From the NCBI GenBank assembly GCA_002701845.1, contig NZXG01000011.1, forward strand, positions 22,140 to 86,139: a DNA stretch of 64,000 nucleotides, given 5' to 3'. The position numbers and the translations under genes were made by a program. The notes beneath the pieces are model-generated. The model did not search any database. It had not been told where the DNA came from and saw nothing but the letters and a program-made list of their open reading frames with translations. Below, piece by piece: positions 52,586 to 61,604 of this stretch; position 1 is the stretch's first letter; the number at the start of each line of letters is the position of its first letter. This DNA is from Pseudomonadales bacterium (GTDB lineage Bacteria > Pseudomonadota > Gammaproteobacteria > Pseudomonadales > Ketobacteraceae).

Positions 52586-52954
52586 ATGAGCAAATCCGAT
52601 GACATTAAACGCAACTCCCATTCCATCTGGCTGGCGGGACTGGGGGCCTGGTCCATGATCGAAGATCAGGGCAGCGAGACCTTCAACGAACTGGTGAGTA
52701 AAGGCAAGGCCTTTGAACACCTCAATCAAACCCGGGACATCGAAGTGGCACCGGATTCCCGGCTCGATGAATTGAAATCCCGGGCCAATCAGACCATGGA
52801 CCGGATTGAACGGGCCTTCGATCTGCGGGTCTCGTCCACCCTGGGACGGCTGGGCATCAGTCGGCGCTCTGATCTGAAGGCGCTGCACCATAAAATTGAT
52901 CGGCTGGCGGAAGCACTGGATCAGGTTTGCGCGGACCTGGATAGGAAAGACTGA
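52586..52954 (+). CDS. Phasin-family (PhaI/PhaF-like) protein
   Basis: A protein of 122 residues with AAGGA before ATG 52586. The N-terminal block HSIWLAGLGAWSMIEDQGSETFNELVSKGKAFE is the mark of medium-chain-length polyester granule phasins, and the rest is an amphipathic helix and coiled coil (LDELKSRANQTMDRIERAFDLRVSSTLGRLG). It lacks the Lys/Ala-rich DNA-binding tail of PhaF, so it is PhaI-like. Phasins coat polyhydroxyalkanoate or other lipid inclusions. No synthase gene is in the window. A membrane protein gene follows three bases downstream. Confidence 0.87.
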   Translation: MSKSDDIKRNSHSIWLAGLGAWSMIEDQGSETFNELVSKGKAFEHLNQTRDIEVAPDSRLDELKSRANQTMDRIERAFDLRVSSTLGRLGISRRSDLKALHHKIDRLAEALDQVCADLDRKD

Positions 52955-52957
52955 ATC

Positions 52958-53308
52958 ATGGTCATGACTCTACTGACCGTTATTGCCACCGCCCTGCTCA
53001 GCAGCCTGTTGACTCTGGGTATCGCCCATTATCTGATGCAAAAACACCTGAAACACCGGCTGGAGGAGCGGGTGACCGAGGCCATCGAGCGATTCAAGGC
53101 GGAAGTGGGTCCGGAGATTGAACAACGGGTGAAACGGGGGGTGCAGGAGGGATTCAAATCCCTGCCATCGCGGGAAACACTGCGGGATACCACCCGCAGC
53201 ATCGCCCGCACCGGGCTGGATATCATGGGCGATGGTTTAAAAATGGCCTCGCGGCCGCCGCGGGGCCGCGGCGAACGTCGGGACAAGCCACGTTCCGATG
53301 ATGACTGA
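52958..53308 (+). CDS. Small single-helix membrane protein
   Basis: A protein of 116 residues. One N-terminal helix (LLTVIATALLSSLLTLGIAHYLM) is followed by a charged amphipathic helix (LKHRLEERVTEAIERFKAEVGPEIEQRVKRGVQEGFKSL) and a flexible basic-acidic end (RPPRGRGERRDKPRSDDD). AGGAAAG precedes ATG 52958; ATG 52964 is also possible. It is in one transcript with the phasin gene. The long amphipathic helix could contact the granule or membrane surface. The family is not recognised. Confidence 0.75.
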   Translation: MVMTLLTVIATALLSSLLTLGIAHYLMQKHLKHRLEERVTEAIERFKAEVGPEIEQRVKRGVQEGFKSLPSRETLRDTTRSIARTGLDIMGDGLKMASRPPRGRGERRDKPRSDDD

Positions 53309-53320
53309 AGTGGCGCCGGC

Positions 53321-54064
53321 TTAGCGCCCGCTGATCATCCGCGGAATCAGGATCACCATAGCCAGAATGGCCAGCACCAGCGTATCCATGGAAATACCCT
53401 CCAGTTGGGGCACCCGCAGATAACCGTTATGGGCCAGAAACGCCACCACCAGCGAACAGAAACCGATCACCGTGCTGATACGGTTGGCCCGCCAGTCGGC
53501 CGCCAGTTGCCGCTTAATGGCGGCAATTTCCCGTATTTGCTGCTGCTGCAGTTCCCCCTGCACCCGCACCGCCATCAGGGTCTCATTGGCCAGTTGTGGC
53601 AAGTGCTCCAACCGCACGATCCAGGCCGGATCGTTGTTTTTAAACGCTTCCACCAGCCCGGCAATACCTTCGAATTCCGGCAACCAGCTTTGCAACACCC
53701 GCCGCGCCAGACTCCAGATACTGAACTCCAGGGCAATCAGTAACAGATCCCGCATCAATTCCCCATCACCGCTGGCGCGCACCCCCTCCGCCTGCAGCAG
53801 GTCATCGCCCTCGGTACCCAGCAGGTACTGCAGCAAAAGAGAGGCCGGCAGGGTGATGCGGGCGTCCACCTCTTCCTGGTAGGCTAGGAAAAACTGAACA
53901 CCGCCCTCCCGCACCTTAAGAAACAGCATCCAGTCCGGGCCGGTGGTTTTGATCCGCAGGGTGCGCCCCACATGGTCCTGCAACCGCTCGCGGGCACCGG
54001 GCTCCTGGGAGAGCGCCAGATTTACCGCCGACTCCAGCACCTCAAGCACCAGATAACGGACCAT
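53321..54064 (-). CDS. SCP2/UbiJ-like protein with a C-terminal membrane anchor
   Basis: A protein of 247 residues from ATG 54064, with AGGAATCC upstream; the long frame to 54220 is rejected. The N-terminal half (VLEVLESAVNLALSQEPGARERLQDHVGRTLRIKTTGPDWMLFLKV and LLLQYLLGTEGDDLLQAEGVRASGDGELMRDLL) resembles UbiJ, the SCP2-type protein that holds ubiquinone intermediates. The C-terminal half has a helical stretch and two membrane segments (ISTVIGFCSLVVAFLAHNG and MDTLVLAILAMVILIP), which UbiJ lacks. A lipid-binding protein fixed at the membrane is inferred. It converges with the phasin unit. Confidence 0.75.
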   Translation of the reverse strand: MVRYLVLEVLESAVNLALSQEPGARERLQDHVGRTLRIKTTGPDWMLFLKVREGGVQFFLAYQEEVDARITLPASLLLQYLLGTEGDDLLQAEGVRASGDGELMRDLLLIALEFSIWSLARRVLQSWLPEFEGIAGLVEAFKNNDPAWIVRLEHLPQLANETLMAVRVQGELQQQQIREIAAIKRQLAADWRANRISTVIGFCSLVVAFLAHNGYLRVPQLEGISMDTLVLAILAMVILIPRMISGR

Positions 54065-54194
54065 GGATTCCTGTTGCTGTGTCTCTGTAGTCAAAGTATT
54101 TTCCGCACCACCGTATATTATCCAGTCACTGTAACAGCTTCCCGACGCTAAGGGAACGGCGGCAAAAAACCCGGGATTTCTTTTTTGGCCGGGG

Positions 54195-54200
54195 TATAAT
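54195..54200 (+). promoter_or_regulatory. TATAAT box upstream of the first DUF445 gene
   Basis: A consensus TATAAT lies 150 bases before the ATG, between CCGGG and CCCGG and followed by eight T residues, so the same bases could also form a weak hairpin with a T-run. No good -35 is found 17 bases upstream. Confidence 0.35.
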
Positions 54201-54350
54201 GGCCCGGTTTTTTTGGCCATTTCGCCCCCTGTTGCGGCCGCTTCCGCCGCGCCTCGGCGTCCACCGGCGCCGGGGCGTATTGCGCCGGCTGCCGCAGTGA
54301 CCCTGGCCGGGGGGGTTGTGCCGGAGAACCCATATCAGGAACACCAGTCA

Positions 54351-55589
54351 ATGCTTGAGCTTTACCACGAATTCGTCAATCACCCCGACTTCTGGAAATA
54401 CGTCAGTATTCCATTCGTGGCCGCCATCGTGGGCTGGGTCACCAACTGGCTGGCCATTCAGCTGACCTTTTACCCCTTAACTTTCATTGGCATACCACCC
54501 TGGCTGGGGTGGCAGGGCATCATTCCCCGCAAAGGCCGGAAAATGGCCAGCATCGTGGTGCAGAACACGCTGGACAAAATCAGCACCATGCAGGAGATCT
54601 TCGACGAGTTCGAGCCGGAAAAAATCGCCCACCACGTGATTAAAGTGGCGGATTCCCGGATCGAGGAAATCACCGATGACATCATGATCGAACGCAACGC
54701 CGTGCTCTGGGAAAACCTGCCCAATGTGCTGAAAAACCGGGCCTATGTCCGGGCCCGGCGCCAGATTCCGGAAATGATGGACAGCCTGATCGAGGACATG
54801 CACGCCAACATCGAGGATTTGATCGATCCAAAGGCGCTGATTATCCGCAAGCTGTCGGACGACAAGAATATGCTCAACCGGGTGTTCTGGGAATGCGGTG
54901 AGACCGAATTCAAGTTCGTCATCAATTCCGGTGCGGCATTCGGTTTTTTATTCGGCCTGGCGCAGATGGTGGTGTGGTGGTACCAAAAGGACTGGTTCAT
55001 ACTGCCGGCATTCGGCCTGCTGGTGGGCCTGGCGACCAACTGGCTGGCCCTGAACCTGATTTTCCGCCCGCTTAACCCCACCAAAATCACACCCCTGGGG
55101 CCCACGGTGCAAGGCCTGTTTCTGAGTCGACAGAATGCCGTATCCGAAGTGTTCTGCCGCATCGTCACCGCTGAGATACTGACCATCGGCCACATCATGA
55201 ATGAAATTTTCCGGGGTCCCAGGGCGGATCGCGCCAAAGCCATGCTGAAAAAACACCTCCGCCCTCTGATTGATGGCGGCATGGTAAAAACCGTGGCCCA
55301 ACTCACCGTAGGCCCGGAAGGCTATGTGGACCTGAAGCGGGCCATTGAGGAAAAGACCATTGAAATGTCACTGGCTTCTTTTGACGACCGGCATTTTTCC
55401 CGCGAGCGGGGCAAGGTAGTGGAGGAAATGTTCCGCACCCGCATGCAGGCCATGTCATCGGAGGAATTTCAGGACCTGCTGCGGCCGGCGTTTGAAGAGG
55501 ACGAATGGATTCTCATCACACTGGGAGGCGTGCTGGGGCTGATGGCGGGTTTTGCCCAACTGTTCGTGATGTTCTCCGGGGCCCTGTGA
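54351..55589 (+). CDS. DUF445-family membrane protein
   Basis: A protein of 412 residues from ATG 54351 with AGGA upstream; the frame to 54213 is Pro/Ala-rich and has no ribosome site. One membrane segment near the N-terminus (IPFVAAIVGWVTNWLAIQLTFYPL), two in the middle (about 190-245; INSGAAFGFLFGLAQMVVWW and LPAFGLLVGLATNWLALNLIFRPL) and one at the end (ILITLGGVLGLMAGFAQLFVMF). The repeated TNWLA(I/L)xLxFxPL motif is the DUF445 signature. The function is unknown. The second gene downstream is a diverged relative, separated by 292 bases in which I see no gene. Confidence 0.87.
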   Translation: MLELYHEFVNHPDFWKYVSIPFVAAIVGWVTNWLAIQLTFYPLTFIGIPPWLGWQGIIPRKGRKMASIVVQNTLDKISTMQEIFDEFEPEKIAHHVIKVADSRIEEITDDIMIERNAVLWENLPNVLKNRAYVRARRQIPEMMDSLIEDMHANIEDLIDPKALIIRKLSDDKNMLNRVFWECGETEFKFVINSGAAFGFLFGLAQMVVWWYQKDWFILPAFGLLVGLATNWLALNLIFRPLNPTKITPLGPTVQGLFLSRQNAVSEVFCRIVTAEILTIGHIMNEIFRGPRADRAKAMLKKHLRPLIDGGMVKTVAQLTVGPEGYVDLKRAIEEKTIEMSLASFDDRHFSRERGKVVEEMFRTRMQAMSSEEFQDLLRPAFEEDEWILITLGGVLGLMAGFAQLFVMFSGAL

Positions 55590-55881
55590 TGGGTTGCCCC
55601 CGGGGAAACAAAATCACTACAATTCCCAGTGCAGTCGGCCGCCGAAATTTTCCCTGCAATACGCTTCGGTTTTCAGTAAGATAGTCGACCGGTACCCACA
55701 GATACCCTGAACCCGTTCCGCTGGCAAACCATCGCGAAGAGGCTCAAAACGGTTAACAACGATAACGACAAATACCCCCACAGGCTGATCCGGCGCCAAC
55801 TCCGGGACTGGGTGCCGGTGGCCACCCCGTTCACTCCCCGTCAGGAGATATTGCCATGACCCCTGGAGGCTTCCCAGCGGT

Positions 55882-57102
55882 ATGAGTCCATTCGCCCCGG
55901 ACAGTATGCTCGGCTACTTCCCGGTGGTACTGCCCCTGGTGATGGCGGCGGCCGGCTGGGGAGTGGTGCGCCTGTGCCGGTTGCTGGCACTGTGGCCCCG
56001 TTATTTCGTGGGCTGGAAACCGATCTTCGGCTGGCAGGGGTATTTCCACAGTCACGGTCACTGGTACGTGGACCACTGGTCACGGGAGCTGTTCGAGCCG
56101 CTATCGGGCCTGCCGCGGATCTTTGAATACCTGGGGCCGGAAAAGATCGTTGCCCATCAGCTCAGCACCCTGCGGCCGCAGATCGACACCCTCATTGATG
56201 AGGTGATGAACGAGCGCAACGCGGTGATGTGGGAAAACCTGCCGGTGCTGGTGAAAAACCGCTTTTATCTGCGGGCGCACCGCCTGCTGCCAAGGATCAT
56301 CGATGACATAGTGGAAGAGCTGGGTGACCGTCTGGGACGCCTGCTCAGTTATCAGTGGCTGCTGGAATACGCCGAACGCCAGCAACCGGGCACTTTGCGC
56401 CGGATCTACGACATCCTGAGTCAGCGCAGCTTCGACAGCATTTCCCGGTTTTGCGCCACCCTGGGGTTTGTGGTGGGCTGTCTGCAACTGCTGGTGGCCG
56501 TGCTGGTGCAGCACAGCAGCCTGGCCTACTGGAGCCTTAGTGGCGCCCTGGCGGTATTCTTTTTCTTCTGGGTCTGCCAATACTGGATCAAATACCCCGC
56601 TAAGCCCGTACGGCTGTGGCGCTGGACCCTGCGCAGCCCCTACGCCAGGTTCCGGGCGCAGCAGGACGCCGAACTGGCACGGGTACTGGCGGAGTCCGTG
56701 CTGTCCGTGCGCAACCTGTTTAACACCCTACTCTACGGCGGCCGTGGCCACCATACCCAGACCATCATCCGCAAGCGGGTGGCGGTGTTGGTGGAGGATG
56801 TAAATGTGCGCACCCTCGTGCAGCTGACGGTGGGTCCCACGGGGTATCTGGCATTGAAACAGACGCTTACCAACAAGCTGACAGCAGCGATACTGGAGCC
56901 CCTGGAGGAGGATCGCTTCAACCGGGCCCGGGCTGAAGCCGTCAGTGCCCAGCTGCAACAACACCTCACCAAACTGCCCGACCCGCTGTATTACCAGCAA
57001 CTGAAACGTATTCTGGAGCCACTTTCGGTGATTGGCGGCATCGGTGGGTTCTGGCTGGGATTGCTGGCGGGACTGTTACAGTGGCTGCTGTTGCAGTGGT
57101 GA
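55882..57102 (+). CDS. Diverged DUF445 paralogue
   Basis: A protein of 406 residues that matches the preceding protein over its length: NERNAVMWENLPVLVKNRFYLRAHRLLPRIIDDIVEEL against IERNAVLWENLPNVLKNRAYVRARRQIPEMMDSLIEDM, and QLTVGPTGYLALKQTLTNK against QLTVGPEGYVDLKRAIEEK. The TNWLA motif, however, is lost at both sites (WGVVRLCRLLALWPRYF and FFFWVCQYWIKYPAKPV), so it has taken another role or pairs with the first protein. The helices are kept, including a C-terminal one. GGAGG is 12 bases before ATG 55882; ATG 55906 is possible. Confidence 0.8.
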   Translation: MSPFAPDSMLGYFPVVLPLVMAAAGWGVVRLCRLLALWPRYFVGWKPIFGWQGYFHSHGHWYVDHWSRELFEPLSGLPRIFEYLGPEKIVAHQLSTLRPQIDTLIDEVMNERNAVMWENLPVLVKNRFYLRAHRLLPRIIDDIVEELGDRLGRLLSYQWLLEYAERQQPGTLRRIYDILSQRSFDSISRFCATLGFVVGCLQLLVAVLVQHSSLAYWSLSGALAVFFFFWVCQYWIKYPAKPVRLWRWTLRSPYARFRAQQDAELARVLAESVLSVRNLFNTLLYGGRGHHTQTIIRKRVAVLVEDVNVRTLVQLTVGPTGYLALKQTLTNKLTAAILEPLEEDRFNRARAEAVSAQLQQHLTKLPDPLYYQQLKRILEPLSVIGGIGGFWLGLLAGLLQWLLLQW

Positions 57103-57124
57103 CCGCCCCGGTCCATCCCCGGGC

Positions 57125-58288
57125 TCAGGTCACCGCCTCCAGACACTGATAAACTGCGGCCAACAGCCGCCGCGGACGCGGGTCCACCAGTACGTGCGGC
57201 CCCATCCGGTTCATGGTATAGGCAAACCCCAGATGCCGGTCCGGGTCCGCCAGCGCCAGGGCACCCCCCGCCCCAGGGTGGCCGAAAGCGCCGGCGCCGG
57301 GCCCCAGTTCCGCCTCGGGATCTCCCAGCTGCTGCAACATAAAACCCGGACCGAAGCGGGTTGGGGTCAGCAACACCGGGTCGGGTCCGCGACTCTCCTC
57401 CTGCTGACACCGGCGCCGGGCCGCTGCCGACAGCACGCCTTCGTCGCCACTGATTTTGCCGAACAGGGTGGCCAACGCCCGGGCGGTGGCATGCATATTC
57501 ACCGCCGGCAGCTCCGCCTGTTGCCACTCCCGGGTATTGCCACCGGTGGTAATGGTAATGGGGTTGGTGAGCGCGGCGGCGGTAACACTGTGCGGCTGGT
57601 CCATCACATGCTGGTACAGCCCCACCCGACCCGCCTGCGGGGGGCCATCCGCCGGCCGCAGCCGGGCGATCCGGTACAGATCGCTGTCCGCCACCCCCAG
57701 GTGCAGATCCAGTCCCAGGGGACCGGCCACCTCCTCCCGCAAAAACCGGCCCACGCTGATGCCCAGGGCACGGCGAAACACTTCACCCACCAGCCAGCCA
57801 TAACTGATCATATGGTATCCATGCCGGGTGCCGGGCTCCCACCAGGGTTGTTCCGCCGCCAGAGTAGCGGTCATCCGTTCCCAATCGTAGAGGGCTTCCG
57901 CCGGCATCGGGGTTTTCAGGGCCGGTTGTCCGGCCCGGTGATTCAGTAGCCACTGCACCCGGGTGTTACGCTTACCCGCCACCCCATATTCCGGCCAATA
58001 GTAGGTCACCGGCCGCTCCAGGGCCAGCAGCCCCATATCCACCGCCAACTGTACGCAGATGGCGGTGACCGCTTTGCTCACGGAAAAAATATTCACCAGG
58101 GTGTCCCGTTCCCAGGGCAGCCCCTCCCGGTTGCGGCTGCCCGCCCACAGGTCCACCAGCAGCTCTCCCTGCCAGTACACCGCGCAGGCCGAGCCCTGGT
58201 CCAGGCCGGCTTCGTGCAGCGCCTGAAACGCATCGGCCACGGGGCCAAAACGGGGATCGCAGGTACCCCGAACTGTAGAGTCGGTCAT
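57125..58288 (-). CDS. Serine hydrolase of the β-lactamase (EstB-like) family
   Basis: A protein of 387 residues from ATG 58288 with AGAGG upstream. It has the class-C-type SxxK motif in NIFSVSKAVTA (Ser69, Lys72), the Tyr motif in YHMISYGWLVGE and HPGAGGALALADPD in place of KTG, as in esterases of the EstB type rather than true β-lactamases. No signal peptide is seen, so drug resistance is unlikely. It probably hydrolyses esters in the cytosol. It converges with the DUF445 paralogue. Confidence 0.9.
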   Translation of the reverse strand: MTDSTVRGTCDPRFGPVADAFQALHEAGLDQGSACAVYWQGELLVDLWAGSRNREGLPWERDTLVNIFSVSKAVTAICVQLAVDMGLLALERPVTYYWPEYGVAGKRNTRVQWLLNHRAGQPALKTPMPAEALYDWERMTATLAAEQPWWEPGTRHGYHMISYGWLVGEVFRRALGISVGRFLREEVAGPLGLDLHLGVADSDLYRIARLRPADGPPQAGRVGLYQHVMDQPHSVTAAALTNPITITTGGNTREWQQAELPAVNMHATARALATLFGKISGDEGVLSAAARRRCQQEESRGPDPVLLTPTRFGPGFMLQQLGDPEAELGPGAGAFGHPGAGGALALADPDRHLGFAYTMNRMGPHVLVDPRPRRLLAAVYQCLEAVT

Positions 58289-58414
58289 TGCAAAACCTCT
58301 GTTGCGACCTGCCGGGTCGCTTTCCTGCACAGTAATGATCAGCCGCAGGGTAGACAGTTCGCCCCCATTACTGTGTTACCATTACAGCCACATTCACAAC
58401 CCAGGTATTATCGC

Positions 58415-58825
58415 ATGCAAGGCCGACCCGGTGGCATTTATTCCCTGAAGTCCCTGAAGCGTCTGGCATTCCTGCTGGATGACCAGTTCAAGGTACCTTT
58501 TACCGGCTACCGGCTGGGCTGGGATTTTATTATTGGCCTGATTCCCGTGGCCGGTGACCTGATCACCAGCCTGATGTCCCTGTTTATCATACTGGCAGCC
58601 AGAAAACATCAGGTCCCCAAGTCGGTACAGGCGAAGATGCTGGCCAACGTTGGCGTGGATTTTCTGGTGGGGGTGATCCCTGTGGTGGGTGATTTCGCGG
58701 ATGCTGCCTACAAAGCCAATGCCCGAAATATCAATTTGTTACTGGAAGCCGTTGAGCAAGGCGCCGGGATGGATACCGACCTGGATCAGGCCGGGGACGA
58801 CAATGGGGGTTTGCACAAATCCTAA
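58415..58825 (+). CDS. DUF4112-family membrane protein
   Basis: A protein of 136 residues from ATG 58415; the longer frame to 58214 is rejected. Its core is the DUF4112 pattern LKRLAFLLDDQFKVPFTGYRLGWDFIIGLIPVAGDLITSLMSLFIILAA, followed by a second copy-like block VGVDFLVGVIPVVGDFADAAYKANARN. The two GxIPVxGD segments resemble re-entrant hydrophobic hairpins. The function is unknown. It is divergent from the serine hydrolase gene, with about 125 bases between. Confidence 0.9.
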   Translation: MQGRPGGIYSLKSLKRLAFLLDDQFKVPFTGYRLGWDFIIGLIPVAGDLITSLMSLFIILAARKHQVPKSVQAKMLANVGVDFLVGVIPVVGDFADAAYKANARNINLLLEAVEQGAGMDTDLDQAGDDNGGLHKS

Positions 58826-59031
58826 GTTCCGTCATACTGTTTCCAGTGCCCTGTCACACAATCCAACAACGTGCAGTATCCCGGCCCCGGGGGCCGCAAT
58901 AACAACAATAGAGCGCTAACAGGATATGACCGCACTTCTCCGGCGGACGCCCCGCCACGCCAGCATGCTGACGGCTCGTTGCCGCCACCCGAAACCGATC
59001 CCGGGAGCAACCACTTCATACTGTCCGGGGG

Positions 59032-59520
59032 ATGCCAGCCGCCATGCCCAGTGATCAGCAGCAATACACTCCACCCCGGCCGCAGACCGATGATTCCCGC
59101 CACCTGGCGCTGCAGGTGGAGCAACAGATCGCGCAATTGAAGGAACAATTGGGCGCCGAAATGGAGCGGCGCATGGGCGCCGATCTGATTCACACCATCA
59201 CCGACAGCAAACTGCATCAGTTAAACCTGGAGCTCAGACAACACCTTACCCTACGCCTGGATACCCTGCTGCAGGACATCAAGGATGAGCAGCAGCAGTT
59301 ACGTCGGGAGCTGGAAGCCTGCCTGCCAGACCAGCAAAGCCCAGGCAAAGTCACCGCCAAAGCCGGGGCCCTGCCCATGGGATCCACCCGCGCCCCTACC
59401 CTGGCCTACCCGGCGCCATCAGGGGACACTGAGCGTTGGCGGCGCTGGGAATGGATCACCCTGTGGCTGGCCGCCACAACCATGCTGGCGCTGCTGTTTT
59501 CCTGGCATACTCTGGGCTAA
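59032..59520 (+). CDS. Coiled-coil protein with a C-terminal membrane anchor
   Basis: A protein of 162 residues; ATG 59032 and ATG 59044 are both possible and neither has a well-spaced ribosome site. Residues 20-98 are coiled coil (LALQVEQQIAQLKEQLGAEMERRMG, LRLDTLLQDIKDEQQQLRRELEA); a Pro/Ala linker follows and a membrane helix ends the protein (WITLWLAATTMLALLFSWHTLG). This plan, coiled coil then end anchor, is the same as the C-terminal half of the response regulator encoded 90 bases downstream, so the two may interact. No known family is recognised. Confidence 0.75.
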   Translation: MPAAMPSDQQQYTPPRPQTDDSRHLALQVEQQIAQLKEQLGAEMERRMGADLIHTITDSKLHQLNLELRQHLTLRLDTLLQDIKDEQQQLRRELEACLPDQQSPGKVTAKAGALPMGSTRAPTLAYPAPSGDTERWRRWEWITLWLAATTMLALLFSWHTLG

Positions 59521-59609
59521 CTGACTGGTCTGACGGGCATTACCGGAATTTCCGTATATACTGATGGCATAAGACTGTTTTTGTTCATGCGTCGCAAGAA
59601 GAAGTGCCC

Positions 59610-60626
59610 ATGCCGATCAAACACGCGTTAGTGGTGGATGACTCCAAATCCGCCCGATTCTCCCTGAAAAAACTGCTGCAGCAGCAGGATATCAAGACCG
59701 ACTTCGCGGAATCCGCCGGGGATGCCCTGAACTATCTGTCCAGCAATACGCCGGACATTATTTTTATGGATCATCTGATGCCGGGTATGGATGGGTTCGA
59801 AGCCACCAAGGCTATCAAATCCAATCCGGATACACGGGATATTCCGGTGATCATGTGCACTTCGAAAGAAGGCAGCGATTACGCGCAACAGGCCATTGCC
59901 ATTGGCGCCTACGCCATTTTGCCGAAACCGGCGCCAGCCGCCACCCTTACCGCGATCCTCAACCGCCTGGATCCCGCCACCGCCGCCAAGGAGGAGGCCA
60001 AACACGCTGATGCCAAGCCTGCCCAGCCCCAAAGCGTGGGGGTAAGCACCCGGGTGGTGGAAAATATGGTCCGTAAGGTGCTGGAGGAACGATTCGAGCT
60101 GGCCCAGAAAACCCTGCTGGATGAAGTGCGTCAGCAGTTGCAGCAAGAGATACAGAACCAGCTGGAGCAAGCCAAAACCGATTTACGGGCCGAGTTCAAC
60201 AGCCGGCTGGATTCGCAAATCCGGGAACAGGGCACCAGCATCAGCCAGCGTATTGCCGGGGATATTGTCAGCGCCCGTTTCGAGGAACTGGAGCAAAGAG
60301 TCAATAAAATGGTGGACACCAGCAGGCACACCATCGACAGCGCGCTGGAGGCCGCTCGCCGGCCCTCGGCGGAGCTGATTGACGAAGTCAAACGGGTGGC
60401 ACAGTTTACCGCCGCCGCCACTTCCGGCGAGGCGGCCAAGGAAGCCGCCCTGGAAGTCAGCCGCAACGTAGCTCAGGATGTCGCCCAACAGGAGCTGGCG
60501 GACGCCAAAGCCGGACTGGTGGACCAGGTCAGCGGGCCGCTCCAGGCCCGCATCAAAACCAGTACCCTGGTGGGGGCGGCCGGGCTCCTGTGTGGCCTGG
60601 CGGCACTGGCCCTGACCCTGCTCTAG
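59610..60626 (+). CDS. Response regulator with a C-terminal membrane anchor
   Basis: A protein of 338 residues from ATG 59610. Residues 1-120 are a complete receiver: Asp10/Asp11, phospho-acceptor Asp54 in [11 protein letters not shown], Thr84 and Lys106 in LPKPAPA. There is no DNA-binding or enzyme domain. Instead a long coiled coil (about 145-310; [45 protein letters not shown]) leads to one membrane helix at the very end ([19 protein letters not shown]). A receiver tied to the membrane by a tail anchor would give a spatial or structural output. The partial protein at 2-1210 is a paralogue. Confidence 0.88.
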   Translation: MPIKHALVVDDSKSARFSLKKLLQQQDIKTDFAESAGDALNYLSSNTPDIIFMDHLMPGMDGFEATKAIKSNPDTRDIPVIMCTSKEGSDYAQQAIAIGAYAILPKPAPAATLTAILNRLDPATAAKEEAKHADAKPAQPQSVGVSTRVVENMVRKVLEERFELAQKTLLDEVRQQLQQEIQNQLEQAKTDLRAEFNSRLDSQIREQGTSISQRIAGDIVSARFEELEQRVNKMVDTSRHTIDSALEAARRPSAELIDEVKRVAQFTAAATSGEAAKEAALEVSRNVAQDVAQQELADAKAGLVDQVSGPLQARIKTSTLVGAAGLLCGLAALALTLL

Positions 60627-60708
60627 TGGACTGTTGATCGACGCTCACTGTGATCCCGCCGGTTACAGGCGTTAATAGGTGTTACTCATGGCTGCAACAA
60701 CCCGCGGC

Positions 60709-60739
60709 AAAAAAAAGGCTGCAGAGTGGGTCTGCAGCC
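60709..60739 (-). terminator. Intrinsic terminator of the lexA-like gene
   Basis: GGCTGCAGA and TCTGCAGCC flank GTGGG. On the minus strand the stem is followed by eight T residues, 64 bases past the lexA-like stop codon. Confidence 0.88.
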
Positions 60740-60802
60740 AAACGAGGCAGTAAAAATTGATGGGTGTCGTTTTTTACTGCGCGGAAAGTCGTGAACCGGC
60801 GG

Positions 60803-61438
60803 CTAATGCAGCGGGGCACGATCACGGATAACGCCCACAAACACGCCTTCCACCACCAGATCCTCCGGCGCCACCATAATGGGCTGATGGTCGGGGTTCT
60901 CAGGCATCAGGGCCACCTGATCGCGGTTCAATTGCAGTCGTTTCACCGTCACTTCGTTGTCCACCCGGGCCACGATGATCTTACCCGCCTCCGCCTGGGA
61001 GGTTTTACGTACCGCAATCAGGTCACCATCATGGATACCGGCATCCTTCATGCTGTCCCCCCGCACCCGTAACAGGTAGGTGGGACGCTGACGAAACAGG
61101 CTCAAGGGCAATGACAACTGGCCGTGACTATGCTCGATGGCCTCGATGGGCGAACCGCCGGCCACCGTGCCTACCACCGGCAGACTGATCCACTGCTCCA
61201 GCGCCTGCCAGTGGCCATCCGCATCCGGCGCTACCCAGCCCCAGGCCTGGAGTTGGGCCAGAATGGCGGGATCACACTCAGCGGCAGCGTGCAATTGCGC
61301 CTGGCGGGGCCAGCCCCCCTGCCGGGCATAAAACTCCGTGATCCAGTGCATCAATCGGGCGTGGGCCAGGGAAACCTGGGCCTGGCTCACGGCTTCGGGT
61401 CTGGACTGACGTTGGGGCTCAGCGGCGGTGGCTTGCAT
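60803..61438 (-). CDS. lexA: LexA-like repressor (S24 autoprotease) with a divergent N-terminus
   Basis: A protein of 211 residues, with AGGAG seven bases before ATG 61438. The C-terminal S24 domain is close to LexA: self-cleavage site Ala93-Gly94 in GTVAGGSPIEA, catalytic Ser129 in RGDSMKDAG and Lys166 in EVTVKRL. The N-terminal 80 residues do not match the usual LexA LTxRQxEIL start; LAHARLMHWITEFYARQGGWPRQAQLHAAAECDPAILAQLQAWGWV could still be a winged helix of similar shape. It is divergent from dinB with a perfect SOS box between them, so it very likely represses both. It may be a second LexA beside a standard one elsewhere. Confidence 0.87.
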   Translation of the reverse strand: MQATAAEPQRQSRPEAVSQAQVSLAHARLMHWITEFYARQGGWPRQAQLHAAAECDPAILAQLQAWGWVAPDADGHWQALEQWISLPVVGTVAGGSPIEAIEHSHGQLSLPLSLFRQRPTYLLRVRGDSMKDAGIHDGDLIAVRKTSQAEAGKIIVARVDNEVTVKRLQLNRDQVALMPENPDHQPIMVAPEDLVVEGVFVGVIRDRAPLH

Positions 61439-61542
61439 GGCTCTGCTCCTGCACAGGGGCTTGAAAAAAAGGGGCTTGAAAACGGACCTGAAAAAAGAGG
61501 TCGGAAACGGGAAACCAAAAAATCATTTCGCCTCACTCCAAA

Positions 61543-61562
61543 TACTGTATACTCTTACAGTA
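61543..61562. promoter_or_regulatory. SOS (LexA) box
   Basis: CTGT-N8-ACAG at 61545-61560, extended by TA on both sides to a 20-base near-palindrome that agrees with the E. coli consensus. It lies between the divergent lexA-like and dinB genes, 43 bases before the dinB ATG. Confidence 0.92.
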
Positions 61563-61604
61563 ATTCAGGCAAGCCTCCAGGGCAAAGAATTTTTTGGCCA
61601 GACG

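Noticed and set aside
57125..58288. True class C β-lactamase
   Set aside because: No signal peptide and the KTG motif is replaced by HPGAGG, which fits EstB-type esterases.
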